A stretch of 64,000 nt of DNA, from contig OY757015.1 of NCBI GenBank assembly GCA_963580285.1, positions 130,900,217-130,964,216 on the forward strand. The letters are read 5' to 3'. Origin of the DNA: Lucinisca nassula. Taxonomy: Eukaryota > Mollusca > Bivalvia > Lucinida > Lucinidae. Position 1 is the stretch's first letter. Every line of letters begins with the position of its first letter. The notes beneath the pieces were generated by a model, which was not told the DNA's origin, did no database searches, and saw only the letters and a program-made list of their open reading frames with translations. Made by a program: the position numbers and the translations under genes. Shown here in pieces: positions 11,628 through 21,640 of this stretch.

Positions 11628-13398
11628 TATTAGGATCACTTTTGTCTGTCATCCGTGCGTAAACAATTTCTTCAAACGACATCTCCTCCTAAACCACTGA
11701 TCGGATTTTGACCAAACTTCACAGGAATGATCCTTAGGTGGTCCCTTTTCAAAGTTGTTCAAACGGTTCCGGTACGTTGCACATCTAGGTCACAGGAGCC
11801 AAAAATTGATTTTTTTCACTGAAAACTTAAAAAATCTTCTTCACTGAAACCACAAGGCCAAGTTCTGTGATATTTGATATGAAGCTTCATCTAGTGGACC
11901 CCTACCAAGATTATTCAAATTATAGTGCTGGGGCCAAAAATGCCCCCGCCCAGAGACTTTGGTTTTACATAGTATTATGTAGGGAAAATGTTTAAAAATC
12001 TTCTTCTCTGAAACCGCAAGGCCTAGGTCTTTGATATTTGGTTTGAAGCTTCATCTAGTGGACCCCTACCAAGATTATTCAAATTAAAGTGCTGGGGCCA
12101 AAACTGCCCCCGCCAGGGGCCCTTTGGTTTTACATGGGCCTATATAGGGAAAATCTTTAAAAATCTTCTTCTCTGAAACCACAAGACCTAGGTCTTTGAT
12201 ATTTGGTATGAAGCTTCATCTAGTGGACCCCTACCAAGGTTGTTCAAATTATAGTGCTGGGGCCAAAAAAGCCCCCGCCCGACGGCCCTTTGGTTTTACA
12301 TGGGCTTATATAGAGAAACTCTTTAAAAATCTTCTTCTCTGAAACCACAAGGCCCATGTCTTTGCTATTTGGAATGAAGCTTCATCTAGTGGAACCCTAC
12401 CAAGATTATTCAAAATTATAGTGCATTGGCCAAAAATGCCCCCACTCCCTTTGGTTTTACATGGGCTTAGATAGGGAAAATCTTTAAAAAATCTTCTTCT
12501 CTGAAACCGCAAGGCCCATGTCTTTACTATTTGGTATGAAGCTTCACCTGGTAGACTCCTATCAAGATTTTCAAATTAAAGTGCTGGGGCCAAAAATGCC
12601 CCCGCCCCAGGGCCTTTTGGTTTTACATAATGTTATATAGGGAAAATCTTTAAAAATCTTCTTCTCTGAAACCGCAAGGCCCAGGTCTTTGATATTTGGT
12701 ATGAAGCTTCATCTTGTGGACCTCTACCAAGATTGTTCAAATTTATAGCCCTGGGGCCAAAAATGCCCCCCCCCCCCCCTCCCCTCTGGGGCCTATAGGT
12801 TTTACATAGACTTATATAGGGAAAATCTTGAAAAATCTTTTTCTCTGAAACTGCCAGGCCCATGTCTTTGATATTTGGTATGGAGCTTCATCTAGTGAAC
12901 ATCTACAAAGATTGTTCAAATTATAGCCCTCGGGCCACAAATGCCCCCGCTCCGGGACCCTTTGGTTTTACATAGACTTGTATAGAGATAATCTTTGAAA
13001 ATATTTTTCTCTGAAACAGCAAGGCCCAGGTCTTTGATATTTGGTGTGAAGCTTCATCTAGTGGACCTTTGCCAAGATTGTTCAAATTATAGCCCTGAGG
13101 CGAAAACCCCTCTACCCCCGGGGCCATTGTGTTTTACAAAGGTTTATGTAGGGAATATGTTTAAAAAAATCTTCTTCTTGGAAACCTCAAGGCCCAGGTC
13201 TTTGATATTTGGTGTTTAGCTTCATCTAGTGGTCCTTTGCCAAGATTGTTCAAATTATAGCCTTTGTTGATATTTGGTATCAAGCTTCACCTCAGCATTA
13301 TGCACATTATAGCCCTGGGTCAATAATGGCCCTCCCCGGGGCCCCCTTGTTACTCTATGGATCAGGTGAGCGATCCAGGGCCATCATGGCCCTCTTGT
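11628..13398 (+). repeat. ~166-bp satellite element B (second, shorter copy)
   Basis: Begins with the head phrase GGATCACTTTTGTCTGTCATC and the same AACGACATCTCCTCCTAAAC segment as element A, directly after A's tail, so A and B lie head to tail. It holds about 9 diverged monomers and ends with CAGGTGAGCGATCCAGGG, the perfect 8-bp-arm hairpin AGGGCCATCATGGCCCT and CTTGTTT. Runs of C (near 12765) interrupt the C-rich box of one monomer. Confidence 0.8.
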
Positions 13399-14930
13399 TT
13401 AGTTATCTTGCTTACCAGCTTAAAACGCAAAATATTCAAAGGGCCAAAACTGAAGAAAAACATTTCGAATTTTTCTCCAAAGTTAATCAGTTCATCTACT
13501 CATCGTCCTGAACCAGCCTGTAAAGTTTCATGGCAATAGCTTGTACAGTGTTTGAGATATCTTGCTTATAAGCTTCAAACGCGCAAAATTTCAAAGGGGC
13601 ATAACTCAAGAAAAAATGGGATTTTTGTCAAAAGTTAATCAGTTCATCTTTTCATCATCCCCAACCATTCTGTAAAGTTTCAGGGCAATATCTCAAACAG
13701 TTTTTGAGTTATCTTGCTTACAAGCTTAAAACACAAAAATTTCAAAGGGCCATAACTGAAGAAAAAAATTTCGGATTATTTTTCAAAAGTTAATCAGTTC
13801 ATCTACTCATCATCCTGAACCAGCCTGTAAAGTTTCAGGGCTATAGCTCGAACAGTTTTGGGGATATCTTGCTTACAAGCTTAAAACGCGCAAAATTTCA
13901 AAGGGGCATAACTCAAGAAAGAAAAATGGATTTTTGTCAAAAGTTAATCAGTTCATCTTCTCATCCTCCCCAACCATTCTGTAAAGTTTCAGGGAAATAG
14001 CTCGAACAGTTTTTAGTTATCTTGCTTACAAGCTTTTAACGCATAAACAATTCAAAGGGCCATAAATCAATAAAAAAAATGTCGGCTTTTTTTTCAAAAG
14101 TTAATCTGTTCATCTACTCATCATCCCAAACCATTCTGTTCCAGGGCAAAAGCTCGAACAGTTTTTGAGATATATTGCCTACAAGATTTCAAAGTATTTT
14201 GCAAAGGGGCATAACTCAAGACAGGGGCATAATCCTTCGGATTTTTGTTAAAAGTTAATCAGTTCATCTACTCATCATCCTGAACCAGCCTGTAAAGTTT
14301 CAGGGCAATGGCTCAAACAGTTTTTGAGATATCTTGCTTACAAGCTTAAAACGCGCAAAATTTCAAAGGGGCATAACTCAAGAAAAAAATGGATTTTTGT
14401 CAAAAGTTAATCAGATCATCTTCTCATCATCCCCCAACATTCTGTAACGTATCGGGGCAATAGCTGGAACATGTTTTTAGTTATCTTGCTTACTAGCTTG
14501 AAACGCAAAAAAAAATTCAAAGGGCCATAACTGAAAAAAAAATGGATTTTTTTTCCAAAAGTTAATCAGTTTATCTACTGATCATCCAAAACCAGTCTTT
14601 AAAGTTTCAGGACAAAATCTCGAACAGGTTTTTAGATATCTTGCTTACAAGATTTCAAAGTATTTTTTGCAAAGGGGCATAACTCAAGAAAGGGATATAA
14701 TCCTGACGAGAAAAAAACACGGGTCAATTACTTTTTCATAAGGAATCCATATCTGAAATTTCAAAAACCTAGCATCCATGGTTCTTAAGTTATGCTATGC
14801 AGTAAAAAAGCGGGACGGACGGAAGGACAGAAGCTCGAACGGACGAACAGAGCAAAACCAATATGCCCCCACATCTTCTTCGAAGTTTGGGGGAAGTTGG
14901 GGGCATAAATATGGATTTAGTATGGAAAGG
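13399..14930 (+). repeat. ~155-bp satellite element, right part and tail
   Basis: About eight monomers of roughly 153-157 bp, spaced by TTAATCAGTTCATCT (13480, 13636, 13790, 13946, 14100, 14248, 14405, 14563 approximately). Each also has a GTAAAGTTTCAGGGCAATAG-type phrase and a CATAACTCAAGAA-type phrase. It ends in a non-tandem tail (14700-14930): an ACGGACGGAAGGACAG stretch and an imperfect inverted pair ATGCCCCCACATC / GAAGTTGGGGGCAT. The left part is at 4000-4422. Confidence 0.8.
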
Positions 14931-14984
14931 GCGATTCAATATGCCGTTAAGACTTTCAAATGACACTGCTATTAGTAGGTTTCA

Positions 14985-15330
14985 AACCTAAATTAATCAA
15001 AGGACACTAAGGACAAAACGTCGCCTTTTTATATGAAAATCAAGTCCAAGTACAAGTGTTCATTTTGTCAAAGGAGCACTGGAACCTTAACACACCTGTT
15101 ATGGGACTGTGAATATGTTCAGTATTTCTGGGATACGTTTAAGATGCTACTTAGAGAGAACTGCGGTTTGAACTTAAGTTTTACAGTAGTTGATGTTATA
15201 TTTTGGCAATTGAGCCTATGATAAACTTTTGAATGTGTTATTAATTTATGCTAAAAAATTATATATTGAAAGAAAATGGAAGACAGACTACCAGACTGTA
15301 GTGGATTCGCACATAATATCACCAACTTAT
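14985..15330 (+). pseudogene. LINE C-terminal zinc-knuckle fragment
   Basis: The reading frame 15033-15221 encodes KYKCSFCQRSTGTLTHLLWD followed by a Trp/Phe-rich stretch (YFWDTFK). This Cys-x2-Cys ... His ... Cys arrangement (C-FC ... T-HL-W-C ... FW) is the zf-RVT-like tail seen after the RT of many non-LTR retrotransposons. The fragment ends in stop codons after about 62 residues and the upstream RT is absent. Clade not assigned. Confidence 0.6.
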
Positions 15331-15385
15331 ATAAGGTGGATAAGCATATTGCGAAGCTGAATAACAAACAAATTGAGACAGAGTG

Positions 15386-15443
15386 GAGTGAGTGAGTTTT
15401 TGTTTTACGTCCCACCAACAGCTAAGGTCATACGGAGACGGGA
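15386..15443 (-). repeat. SINE tail fragment (minus)
   Basis: AGTGAGTGAGTTTTTGTTTT through CGGAGACGGGA is the reverse complement of the end of the SINE at 49435-49595 (CCCGTCTCCGTATGACTTTA ... AACTCAAACACTAACTCGCT). It is a short truncated copy directly before another SINE. Confidence 0.7.
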
Positions 15444-15665
15444 TGAGACAGAGTGGATAAGAGCGCTGACTCTTAGTCATTAGGTCTCTCACCGCCGTAG
15501 GTTTGAGCCTCGCTCGGGCCACGTGTGAGACGCCAAGTTCTGCAACGGAAGGTCAGGTGGTTTTTCTCCGGGTACTACGGTTTTCGCCCACCTCTGATTA
15601 ACGATCGGTTCGATATGAGTGAAATAATCTTGAAAGGGCCGTAAAACCCAAACCAAAATAAAAAA
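15444..15665 (+). repeat. tRNA-derived SINE
   Basis: The head resembles a tRNA: an A-box-like stretch in GTGGATAAGAGCGCTGACTC and a B-box-like stretch in GTAGGTTTGAGCCTCGCTC. A conserved body follows (TTTCTCCGGGTACTACGGTT, CGATCGGTTCGATATGAG), and the 3' end is CCGTAAAACCCAAACCAAA followed by an A-rich run. This architecture fits the V/Meta-type SINEs described from bivalves. The internal boxes would drive RNA polymerase III transcription. Confidence 0.7.
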
Positions 15666-15849
15666 AAAAGAATTTGAACAGAAATGGGAAAAATATAAAA
15701 CATTGCTGGTAATTTGTCATGTTCGTTCTACTTCAAATAAAATTCACAGGAAAACGTAAAACTGTAAACACCCACTCCCAGCAAGCACATGGAGTGTCGC
15801 TCGCTTATGACTGTTGAACTTTGGACTAGTGCTGCCGCCTAACGGGCGC
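15666..15849. other. spacer, nothing recognised
   Basis: No gene, hairpin or repeat family is recognised. Confidence 0.4.
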
Positions 15850-16118
15850 CAATTATACCCCCGCATGCGTTGTCCGACAAATTTTTACAAGTATTTGACC
15901 TTGAGGAAGGTCAACGTAAAGGTCAAGGTCAGGTTTGTGTATATCAATCTTAAGTACTAGTGGCAAGGTGTGTGGTGTGTGAATATTAAAGAAATCGGTC
16001 AAAGAATAAGGAAGTTATGAGCAATGTTAAAGTTTTTTGTAACGGACCGACGACGACGACAGACGACAAGCTGACTCCTATATACCCCCTTCAAACTTCG
16101 TTTGCGGGGGTATAAATA
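15850..16118 (+). mobile_element. MITE-like element with terminal inverted repeats
   Basis: Left end AATTATACCCCCGCATGCG and right end TTTGCGGGGGTATAAATAT are inverted copies of about 14 bp (ATTATACCCCCGCA type). Inside are CTTGAGGAAGGTCAACG, AAAGGTCAAGGTCAGG and a GACGACGACAGACGAC stretch just before the right end. There is no coding capacity. Length and structure fit a non-autonomous DNA transposon. The superfamily is not assignable from this copy. Confidence 0.65.
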
Positions 16119-17494
16119 TAAGATATCTGACGAGTGACACTCTCAGAAATGCAACCTGACTTTGTACAATTTGTCCTCTTATTTTTTTTTTTTTTTTAAA
16201 TCCATCATAGTCAGTAATAGTAATTTGGCACAACTACATTGTTTACGCTATACTGTTTTATACTGCTCTACTAAAGAGGTTTGTGGACTAGACCCGGGCC
16301 ACAGATACAGATATATGTGTATAATTGTCCTGTTTCGTCATTGGGTTGTTTGTTGTGTGAATTCATTACAACCACCTCGATGAGGTGATTCTGATGAGTA
16401 CACACATAAGGCCCCCGGCCTGGTTGTAAGCTCGAAACTCGGTGCCTCGGGCTGCCGTATTTCGGGCAGGCTTTCGAGACTCCATAGGTGTTTGAACTAC
16501 TGATGTTCGACTGTTTGTCCATTCTAGAAGTATCGATGAGATAGGGGGACTGCTTTGGTCGGTATAAAGGTAGCTTGCAGAGAAATCATATGCTAATTGT
16601 CTTCTTACAAGCTAAACTTCTTATGGGTTAGGCGGTATCGCGTTTGTATAAATTTGGCCCCCTTGAACTCAACGTTATATAGTATTGATACTGGGGTTTA
16701 CAGGGGTATACTCCATTTTCTTATTTCTGCTCGGGGACATTGATTGTGGGTTCTCGTTGGGGCTTCCCCGCAAAGGCGATTCTAACGGTCCCTGCGGACT
16801 TTGTTTGGAGCGGGGGTGCAAAATGTTTGATTTTTATCGCAAAAGTTTCATATGTTTGATGATCAAGTTCTCAAAATATTTGAATAGACGTGAATTCGTA
16901 ATGGGCATTCTTTGCTGTGGTCGGTACCTAAGGGGCTGCGGAGGCAGTAACTTTACCAAAAATGGAAGTGAAGGACTGATTAATGGATTTTTCAACTGTT
17001 CAAGTGCAGTGTTCAGAGGAGACACTAAACAGATTTCTGTACTTAAAGTAATGTATTCTGGCCCTACTATCTATTAGACACGAAACACTATTATGTGAAA
17101 TGTGATTGTAACTGTCGTCATAGCCAGCGGAGAATTTCCGACAGAAGTCGGGCCGACAACAATTCGACGTGGCACGTTTCGCTGTAGGCCGGACGTTGGC
17201 CCGCTGTTGCGTGCTAGCTGGGGTAACGGGTCATAAAGAAAAATATCATATTACTGATAATCATTTTTTACCCAGAATTTTCCAATAGATAAGAAACTTA
17301 TTAGTGCACAACGTACTTAAAAATGTGCTAGAAATGATTCTGAGTGTCTTTATCAAGGAAGATAACTTTTTGCGTGACTTCATAAGCAACTCCTCAATAC
17401 TAGAATGATAGTAAACTGCTCCACAGTTTTCTGCTTCTAAATTCTATCGTTTTACTATAATATGGTAATGTATTGTAGTTTGTGCTGAGGAGTG
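16119..17494. other. gene-free stretch with repeat debris
   Basis: The open frame 16685-17077 (130 codons) has no recognisable domain and overlaps repeat-like sequence, so it is not called as a gene. Bases 16690-16790 (GGGGTATACTCCATTTTCTT, GGACATTGATTGTGGGTTCT) resemble the insert at 36890-36945 inside the Polinton. At 17100-17230 there is a GC-richer segment with GACAGAAGTCGGGCCGAC, unassigned. A T-run lies at about 16182-16197. Confidence 0.5.
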
Positions 17495-17655
17495 CGCACG
17501 AGGAACATCACCATCCAAAATCCAAAAGAGGAAAATTTACAATCTCAAAATCAAAATCATCGCGTTTATCATAAATTGTGCAAGAAACAAACCCATCTAC
17601 TATAGATAGATGTAAATCAAAAAACGTGGCCTCGGTATCAGAAGAATTTGCTTTA
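17495..17655 (-). pseudogene. Penelope-like RT fragment (middle part)
   Basis: Read on the minus strand the bases encode a diverged version of the DLHLSIVDGFVSC - IYDKRDDFDFEIVNFP segment found at about 63160-63260 in the long PLE copy. It stops at the join with the Tc1-like relic at 17657. Confidence 0.7.
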
Positions 17656-17656
17656 T

Positions 17657-18282
17657 TTAACTAAAGTTCTTGGGTGGTAAAGTCCAGTCAATGTGATCCC
17701 CCCAATACCATAACAGACCATGCTCCATATCGGTCATGAGCAACTCTAGCCCGGTCTGTATAACGTTCACCAGTGCGACGCCATAGTCTTCTACGACCAT
17801 CACGAAAGTCCAAATGAAACTGGTATTCGTCACTGAACATAACGTGAGGCCACTGATTAATTTTCCAACGTCTGTGCTGTGTACACCACGCAAAACCTGT
17901 TATAAGGTTCCAACGCTTTCAAAGGCGGTACAACTTGCGGACGCCGTGCCGTAAGGTCACTCGAGTGGAAGCGATTTCGGAACGTCTGTCTAGACACATT
18001 AAACCCTCTTACTCGGCGCAGGTATTGCTGAAGATCTGTTGACGTTAGTCTCCGCTGGCGTAAAGCTTGATTGACAACAAGGCGGTCATCGCGTCCGTTA
18101 GTACTCTTCGGGCGTCCACTTATCTGCAAATCCACTACTTCTCCTGTCCTACGATAGCGTTCCCATAGGCGGCTGACAACTGACTTTGACATATTCATAA
18201 CATTTGCCGTCTGCAATTGCGCACTTCCGGTCTGGAGCATGCGAACGGCTCTCCAATGTTGAGCCTCCGTTAGCCGAATCAT
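17657..18282 (-). pseudogene. Tc1/mariner-type transposase relic
   Basis: The minus-strand frame 18282-17857 starts MIRLTEAQHWRAVRMLQTG and has paired helix-turn-helix segments (ANVMNMSKSVVSRLWERYRR, then GRPKSTNGRDDRLV, the GRPR-like linker). The frame shifts near 17880 to the second reading (HVMFSDEYQFHLD, RVAHDRYGAWSVMVLGG), which holds the DDE-domain FSDE and W-V-GG motifs. The third catalytic acid and the C-terminus are missing, so the relic is truncated at 17657. Full-length Tc1 transposases are about 340 residues. No terminal inverted repeats were identified. Confidence 0.8.
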
Positions 18283-18584
18283 GGTTCTAATAACGAATTT
18301 GTTTACGAAAGCGTCTCATACAACACTTCAATAGTCGATACAGAAAGTTTAATCGGAATCTCGCATCAATAAACCGGTTGGACACTAGTGTTAAAATTCA
18401 CATGCTACCTCATGTACAATTTACGCACCCGTGCAACGCCCCTCGAACATTAATATCATACTGCTCAACGATAGAATATACACACATGAAAGGAGGTTCA
18501 TATGGTATACCCGATATTTGGCTATTCCTAATGTTTAGGCTGATGGGCTCGAAGAAACCCGAATATCCCCTACATTTTGTGAAC
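18283..18584. other. spacer after Tc1 relic
   Basis: About 300 bases upstream of the transposase, probably including its 5' flank. No inverted repeat or gene is recognised. Confidence 0.35.
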
Positions 18585-18660
18585 AGTATATATTTTACTG
18601 AATATATATATACTAAGTCATCATAACATTGGGAGTGCGTTAGACCTTATTACAGAAGAA
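18585..18660 (-). pseudogene. Penelope-like RT C-terminal scrap
   Basis: The plus-strand text ATATACTAAGTCATCATAAC with GACCTTATTACAGAAGA is the complement of the segment encoding LLQQGLSEPEFYGDLVYKF in the long PLE copy (about 63480-63545). It is a short, diverged fragment. Confidence 0.6.
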
Positions 18661-18711
18661 AATTAGGTGTAAACATGCTGTTGTTGTTTGCGTTTTGTGT
18701 TCTCGTGGATT

Positions 18712-19035
18712 TTGTTTGTTTGATTTGAGGTTTAACGTCCCCGTCAAAACTGTAAAGGTCATTTTGGAGACACTGCTTCCAATTTTGTGGGACTTTTACC
18801 CGACATTGAGATGAAATGACATCTCAAGCCTGCCGCCCAATGAAACCAATAGGGTTTATAAGCATGGACGGGCCGACTCGCACCGCTTTGCCTGGACAGG
18901 CTTAGATCCTCTAAGCGGTTTATCAGTACTCGTGTGCGGGTCGGTTTCAGCTCTGTGTGGAAGCATCATGCAGCCTATATATTTCTTCAAGCCCCGATGG
19001 GCGGGGGCCAAGTTTCTCGTGGATCTTGAACTGGC
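18712..19035 (-). repeat. ~300-bp SINE-like repeat S, copy 1
   Basis: Plus-strand text TGTTTGATTTGAGGTTTAAC, CATTTTGGAGACACTGCTTC, ATGAAATGACATCTCAAGCC, GAAGCATCATGCAGCCTATA and AAGCCCCGATGGGCGGGGGC. The same order recurs at 47785, 53085 and 56855, and partly at 46283-46735 and 48225. Read on the minus strand it ends GGGGACGTTAAACCTCAAAT followed by CAAACAAACA, a SINE-type tail. A tRNA-like head was not recognised. Confidence 0.7.
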
Positions 19036-19059
19036 GAGTTAGGAGGCCTCCATATGGAC

Positions 19060-19425
19060 TGAACAAATTTGTGTCTATATCGCGACGGAAACATAGCGAG
19101 GATTGCGGTCGCGAAAAATCGATTTACCCCCACCCCCCACCCCGCACCAAGTGAAATTCTTTTTTCACTGACCTTCCAAGGCGGTTCTTCTGTCGCGGTT
19201 TATTTTGGTATGATTTGTCTTTGCGTGTGTGTATCGCTTATATCTTTTTGTTTAGGATAGCCAAATGGCCATTTTGTAGGAAAGTATCTGGCCGTTTGGC
19301 TTTCCACTGTTGATGTTTCCATTTGTGTCTTGTTAGTTCATGTTTGCGTTTGTTTTCCCTTTGGTGTCTCTGGTTGGAGCTGTGTGTTAATTGTACCAAT
19401 TCCTGGTCATTGCCCTTACTTCTAA
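19060..19425 (+). repeat. PLE 3' tail copy (b)
   Basis: Diverged plus-orientation tail: ATCGCGACGGAAACATAGCG, CCTTCCAAGGCGGTTCTTC, TTTTGTAGGAAAGTATCTG, TCCCTTTGGTGTCTCTGG and ending near CCTGGTCATTGCCCTTACTTC. It is 5'-truncated. Confidence 0.7.
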
Positions 19426-19429
19426 TTAG

Positions 19430-20025
19430 CTACTTTCGGCCAATTAGGCCTTATTAGTACCCTAAATATGACCTTATATCATGAAATTCAAGACAATCAG
19501 TATTAAATATGTTCTATAAAAGGTTTATCCTTTGGAAGCAAGGAATAAACCTCAGAACTGAAAAATATCGAGTGTGCATGTTTCCTGGGCCAGCTAGTTT
19601 CGGCCAATTAGGCCTCATCAGTGACCCTCAGTTATTTTCAAAATTCATCAATGGAATCAATGATCCCAAAGGTCAAGAAAATATAAACTACACTATGATG
19701 TAGGGCAGGGAGACTTTTTACGGCCGCCACACATTCCCAGACACCAGCTGTAGTGACGTTGAATATGTTCTATAAAAGGGTTATCCCTTGGAAGCAAGGA
19801 ATACACCACAGAACTGAAAAAATATGAAGTGTACGTGTTTTCTGGGCCAGACTAGCTAGTTTCGGCCAATGAGGCCTCATCAGTGACCCTAAAAGATTCA
19901 AAATTCCACAATGGAATCAATGATCCCAAAGGACAAGAAAATATAAACTGCACAATGAATTAGGGCAGGGAGACTTTTTACGGCCGCCACACATTCCAAG
20001 ACACCAGCTGTAGTCTGTAGTCCGA
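19430..20025 (+). repeat. tandemly duplicated ~250-bp repeat (related to repeat X)
   Basis: Two direct copies: about 19505-19755 and 19760-20020. Both have AATATGTTCTATAAAAGG, TTCGGCCAAT-AGGCCTCATC, AATGGAATCAATGATCCCAA, ATATAAACT and GACTTTTTACGGCCGCCACA. The first phrase set also links to repeat X at 3664 and 50238. No coding capacity. Confidence 0.75.
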
Positions 20026-20119
20026 TTGAACAATATGTTGCGGGACCTCAATTTTCATGAAATTTCACCTACACATTCTTAACATATGTGGATATGTTTA
20101 TGCCGAGCTTGTGTCTTGA

Positions 20120-20300
20120 CAAAGTAGAAGTGAAGGCAATGATCAGGAATCGACCTACAGCTCCTATCAGAGAAACCAAAGGGAAAGAAACACAAACATG
20201 AAACAACCAGAACCTTATGGAAACATCAATAGTGGAAAGCCAAGAGAACAGTTACTTTCCCACAAAATGGCTAATGGGCTATCCAAAACAAAATAATATA
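20120..20300 (-). repeat. PLE 3' tail copy (c), short
   Basis: AAAGTAGAAGTGAAGGCAAT then ACCAAAGGGAAAGAAACAC and TTTCCCACAAAATGGCTAA give the minus-orientation end of the PLE tail, truncated after about 180 bp. Confidence 0.75.
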
Positions 20301-20650
20301 AACGACTCTCAAATATAGTAATAGTAGGTAGTAAGGACATGTCATACAACATATTTGTTAGTTAGTATCTGCAATGCCTTTGATTAGTTCTAAGATATTG
20401 ATTTAAAAACAATAGTATGATCATTCAAACCTGCAGATAGGTTACTTCATATATGATTAACTATTTTGAAAAAAATTCATACATTTGCACATGTTTATAT
20501 TATATGTGTGTCGGCAGAATAAAAATAAAATAAAAAAAGTTATTTGGCTTAAATTTAGCTTTTTATAAAGTTAATAATTGCATCTTTATTACCATTGGTT
20601 AAACAGAAGTGAAGTATTTTATTTATTTATTTATTTATTTATTTATTTTC
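20301..20650. other. AT-rich spacer ending in (TTTA)n microsatellite
   Basis: No gene recognised. A (TTTA)n run lies at about 20617-20648, directly before the head of satellite element C. Confidence 0.6.
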
Positions 20651-21410
20651 AGCTCCCCTGTCACGTAGTGACAAGGTGAACTTTTGTGATCACTTTTTGT
20701 CTGTCGTCCGGCGTCAGTGCGTGTGTGCGTGCGTGCGTTATTTTGTGCGTTATTGCTTGCGTCCGTCTGTAAACAATTTCTTCAAACGACATCTCTTAAA
20801 CAACTGATCGGATTTTGACCTTTCACAGGAATGATCCTTAGGTGGTCACCTTTCAAAGGTGTTCAAATGGTTCCAATCCATTGCAAATCTAGGTTACCGA
20901 AGCTGAAAATAGACTATATAAATGAAAACGTTAAAAATCTTCTTCTCTGAAACCGCAAGGCCCTGGTCTTCGATATTTTATATGAAGCTTCATAAAGTGG
21001 ACCGCTACCAAGATTGTTCAAAATATAGCATTTGGGCGAAAATGTCCCCGCGCCGGGGCCCACCAGTTTTACATAGGCTTATCTGGGTAAAACCTTTAAA
21101 ATTCTTCTTGTCTGAAACCAGAAGTCCCAGCTGTTTGATATTTGGTATGAAGTTGTTTCTATTGGACGTCTATCAAGATTGTTCAAATTATAGCCCTGGG
21201 GCCAAAATTGCCCCCGTGCCAAGGACCACCGGTTTTACATAGACTTCTTTTACGAAAATCTTCTCGTCTGAAACCAGAAGGCCCAGGTGTTTGACATTTG
21301 GTATATAACTGTATCAAAGGACCTCTTCCAAGATTGTTCAATTATGGTCCTAGGGCTAAAATGCCCCTGTCCCGAGGCTCATCGGTTTTACATAGACTTA
21401 ATTGCACGCC
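20651..21410 (+). repeat. ~166-bp satellite element C, left part
   Basis: Head with CCTGTCACGTAGTGACAAGG palindrome, a GTGCGTGTGTGCGTGCGTGC stretch and the conserved GATCGGATTTTGACC segment, then about three diverged monomers (CTTCTTCTCTGAAACCGCAA, AGATTGTTCAAATTATAGCC). It breaks off inside a monomer at ACATAGACTTA. The same monomer continues at about 40045 with TATATAGGGAAACTC, so an insertion of about 18.6 kb separates the halves. Confidence 0.85.
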
Positions 21411-21455
21411 GGTGGGTCAGGCCTCAGATTCTATGACGGTTCCAGTGTAAAGGCT
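21411..21455 (+). repeat. PLE copy (d), left piece split by the Polinton
   Basis: ATTGCACGCCGGTGGGTCAG then TCAGATTCTATGACGG matches the last codons of the PLE RT ORF (compare 63692-63742). The remainder of this copy, starting AAGGCTTATTGAGAATTAG, is at 39464. The last six bases (AAGGCT, 21450-21455) are the left Polinton target duplication. Confidence 0.85.
21450..21455. repeat. Polinton target-site duplication, left
   Basis: AAGGCT, identical to 39464-39469. The uninterrupted form of this site is visible in related PLE copies near 58808 and 63743 (AAAGGCTTATTGA). Confidence 0.9.
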
Positions 21456-21640
21456 AGTAGTATAGGGTTTGGGCGAGTCTAGACCACCACCCCTAAAAAA
21501 AATTTTTAGCTTCTTCAGACCACCCCTAAAAAAAATTTTTTTAGCTTCTTCCAGACCACCACAAAAATTTTTTTTAGCTTCTTCAGACCACCCCTAAAAA
21601 ATTTTAGCTTCTCCCCCACATAAAAAAAACATCCACTATA
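21456..21640 (+). repeat. Polinton left terminal inverted repeat, with internal ~40-bp tandem units
   Basis: Starts AGTAGTATAGGGTTTGGG, then GAGTCTAGACCACCACCCC. It continues as four units of roughly 35-42 bp with the pattern CAGACCACCCCTAAAAAAAA / TTTTTAGCTTCTTC. The integrase stop codon (21636-21638) lies at its inner edge. Confidence 0.85.

Noticed and set aside
4764..13219. Many open frames of 60-110 codons on both strands with recurrent LLWGKSLKIFFSE- or LNNLGRGPLDEASYQ-type products
   Set aside because: They are translations of the ~166-bp satellite monomer in different frames; they repeat with the monomer and show no independent coding signal.
4423..13398. Firm Helitron/Helentron assignment of the satellite elements
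   Set aside because: Head and hairpin tail fit in outline, but the 3' end is not CTRR and no Rep/helicase or TC start was seen; kept only as a hypothesis.
15444..15520. Functional tRNA gene
   Set aside because: Boxes are present but the cloverleaf is degenerate and the segment is fused to a SINE body with an A-rich tail.
16685..17077. 130-codon open frame
   Set aside because: No recognisable domain, low-complexity repeat-like sequence, no splice or promoter context; likely chance.
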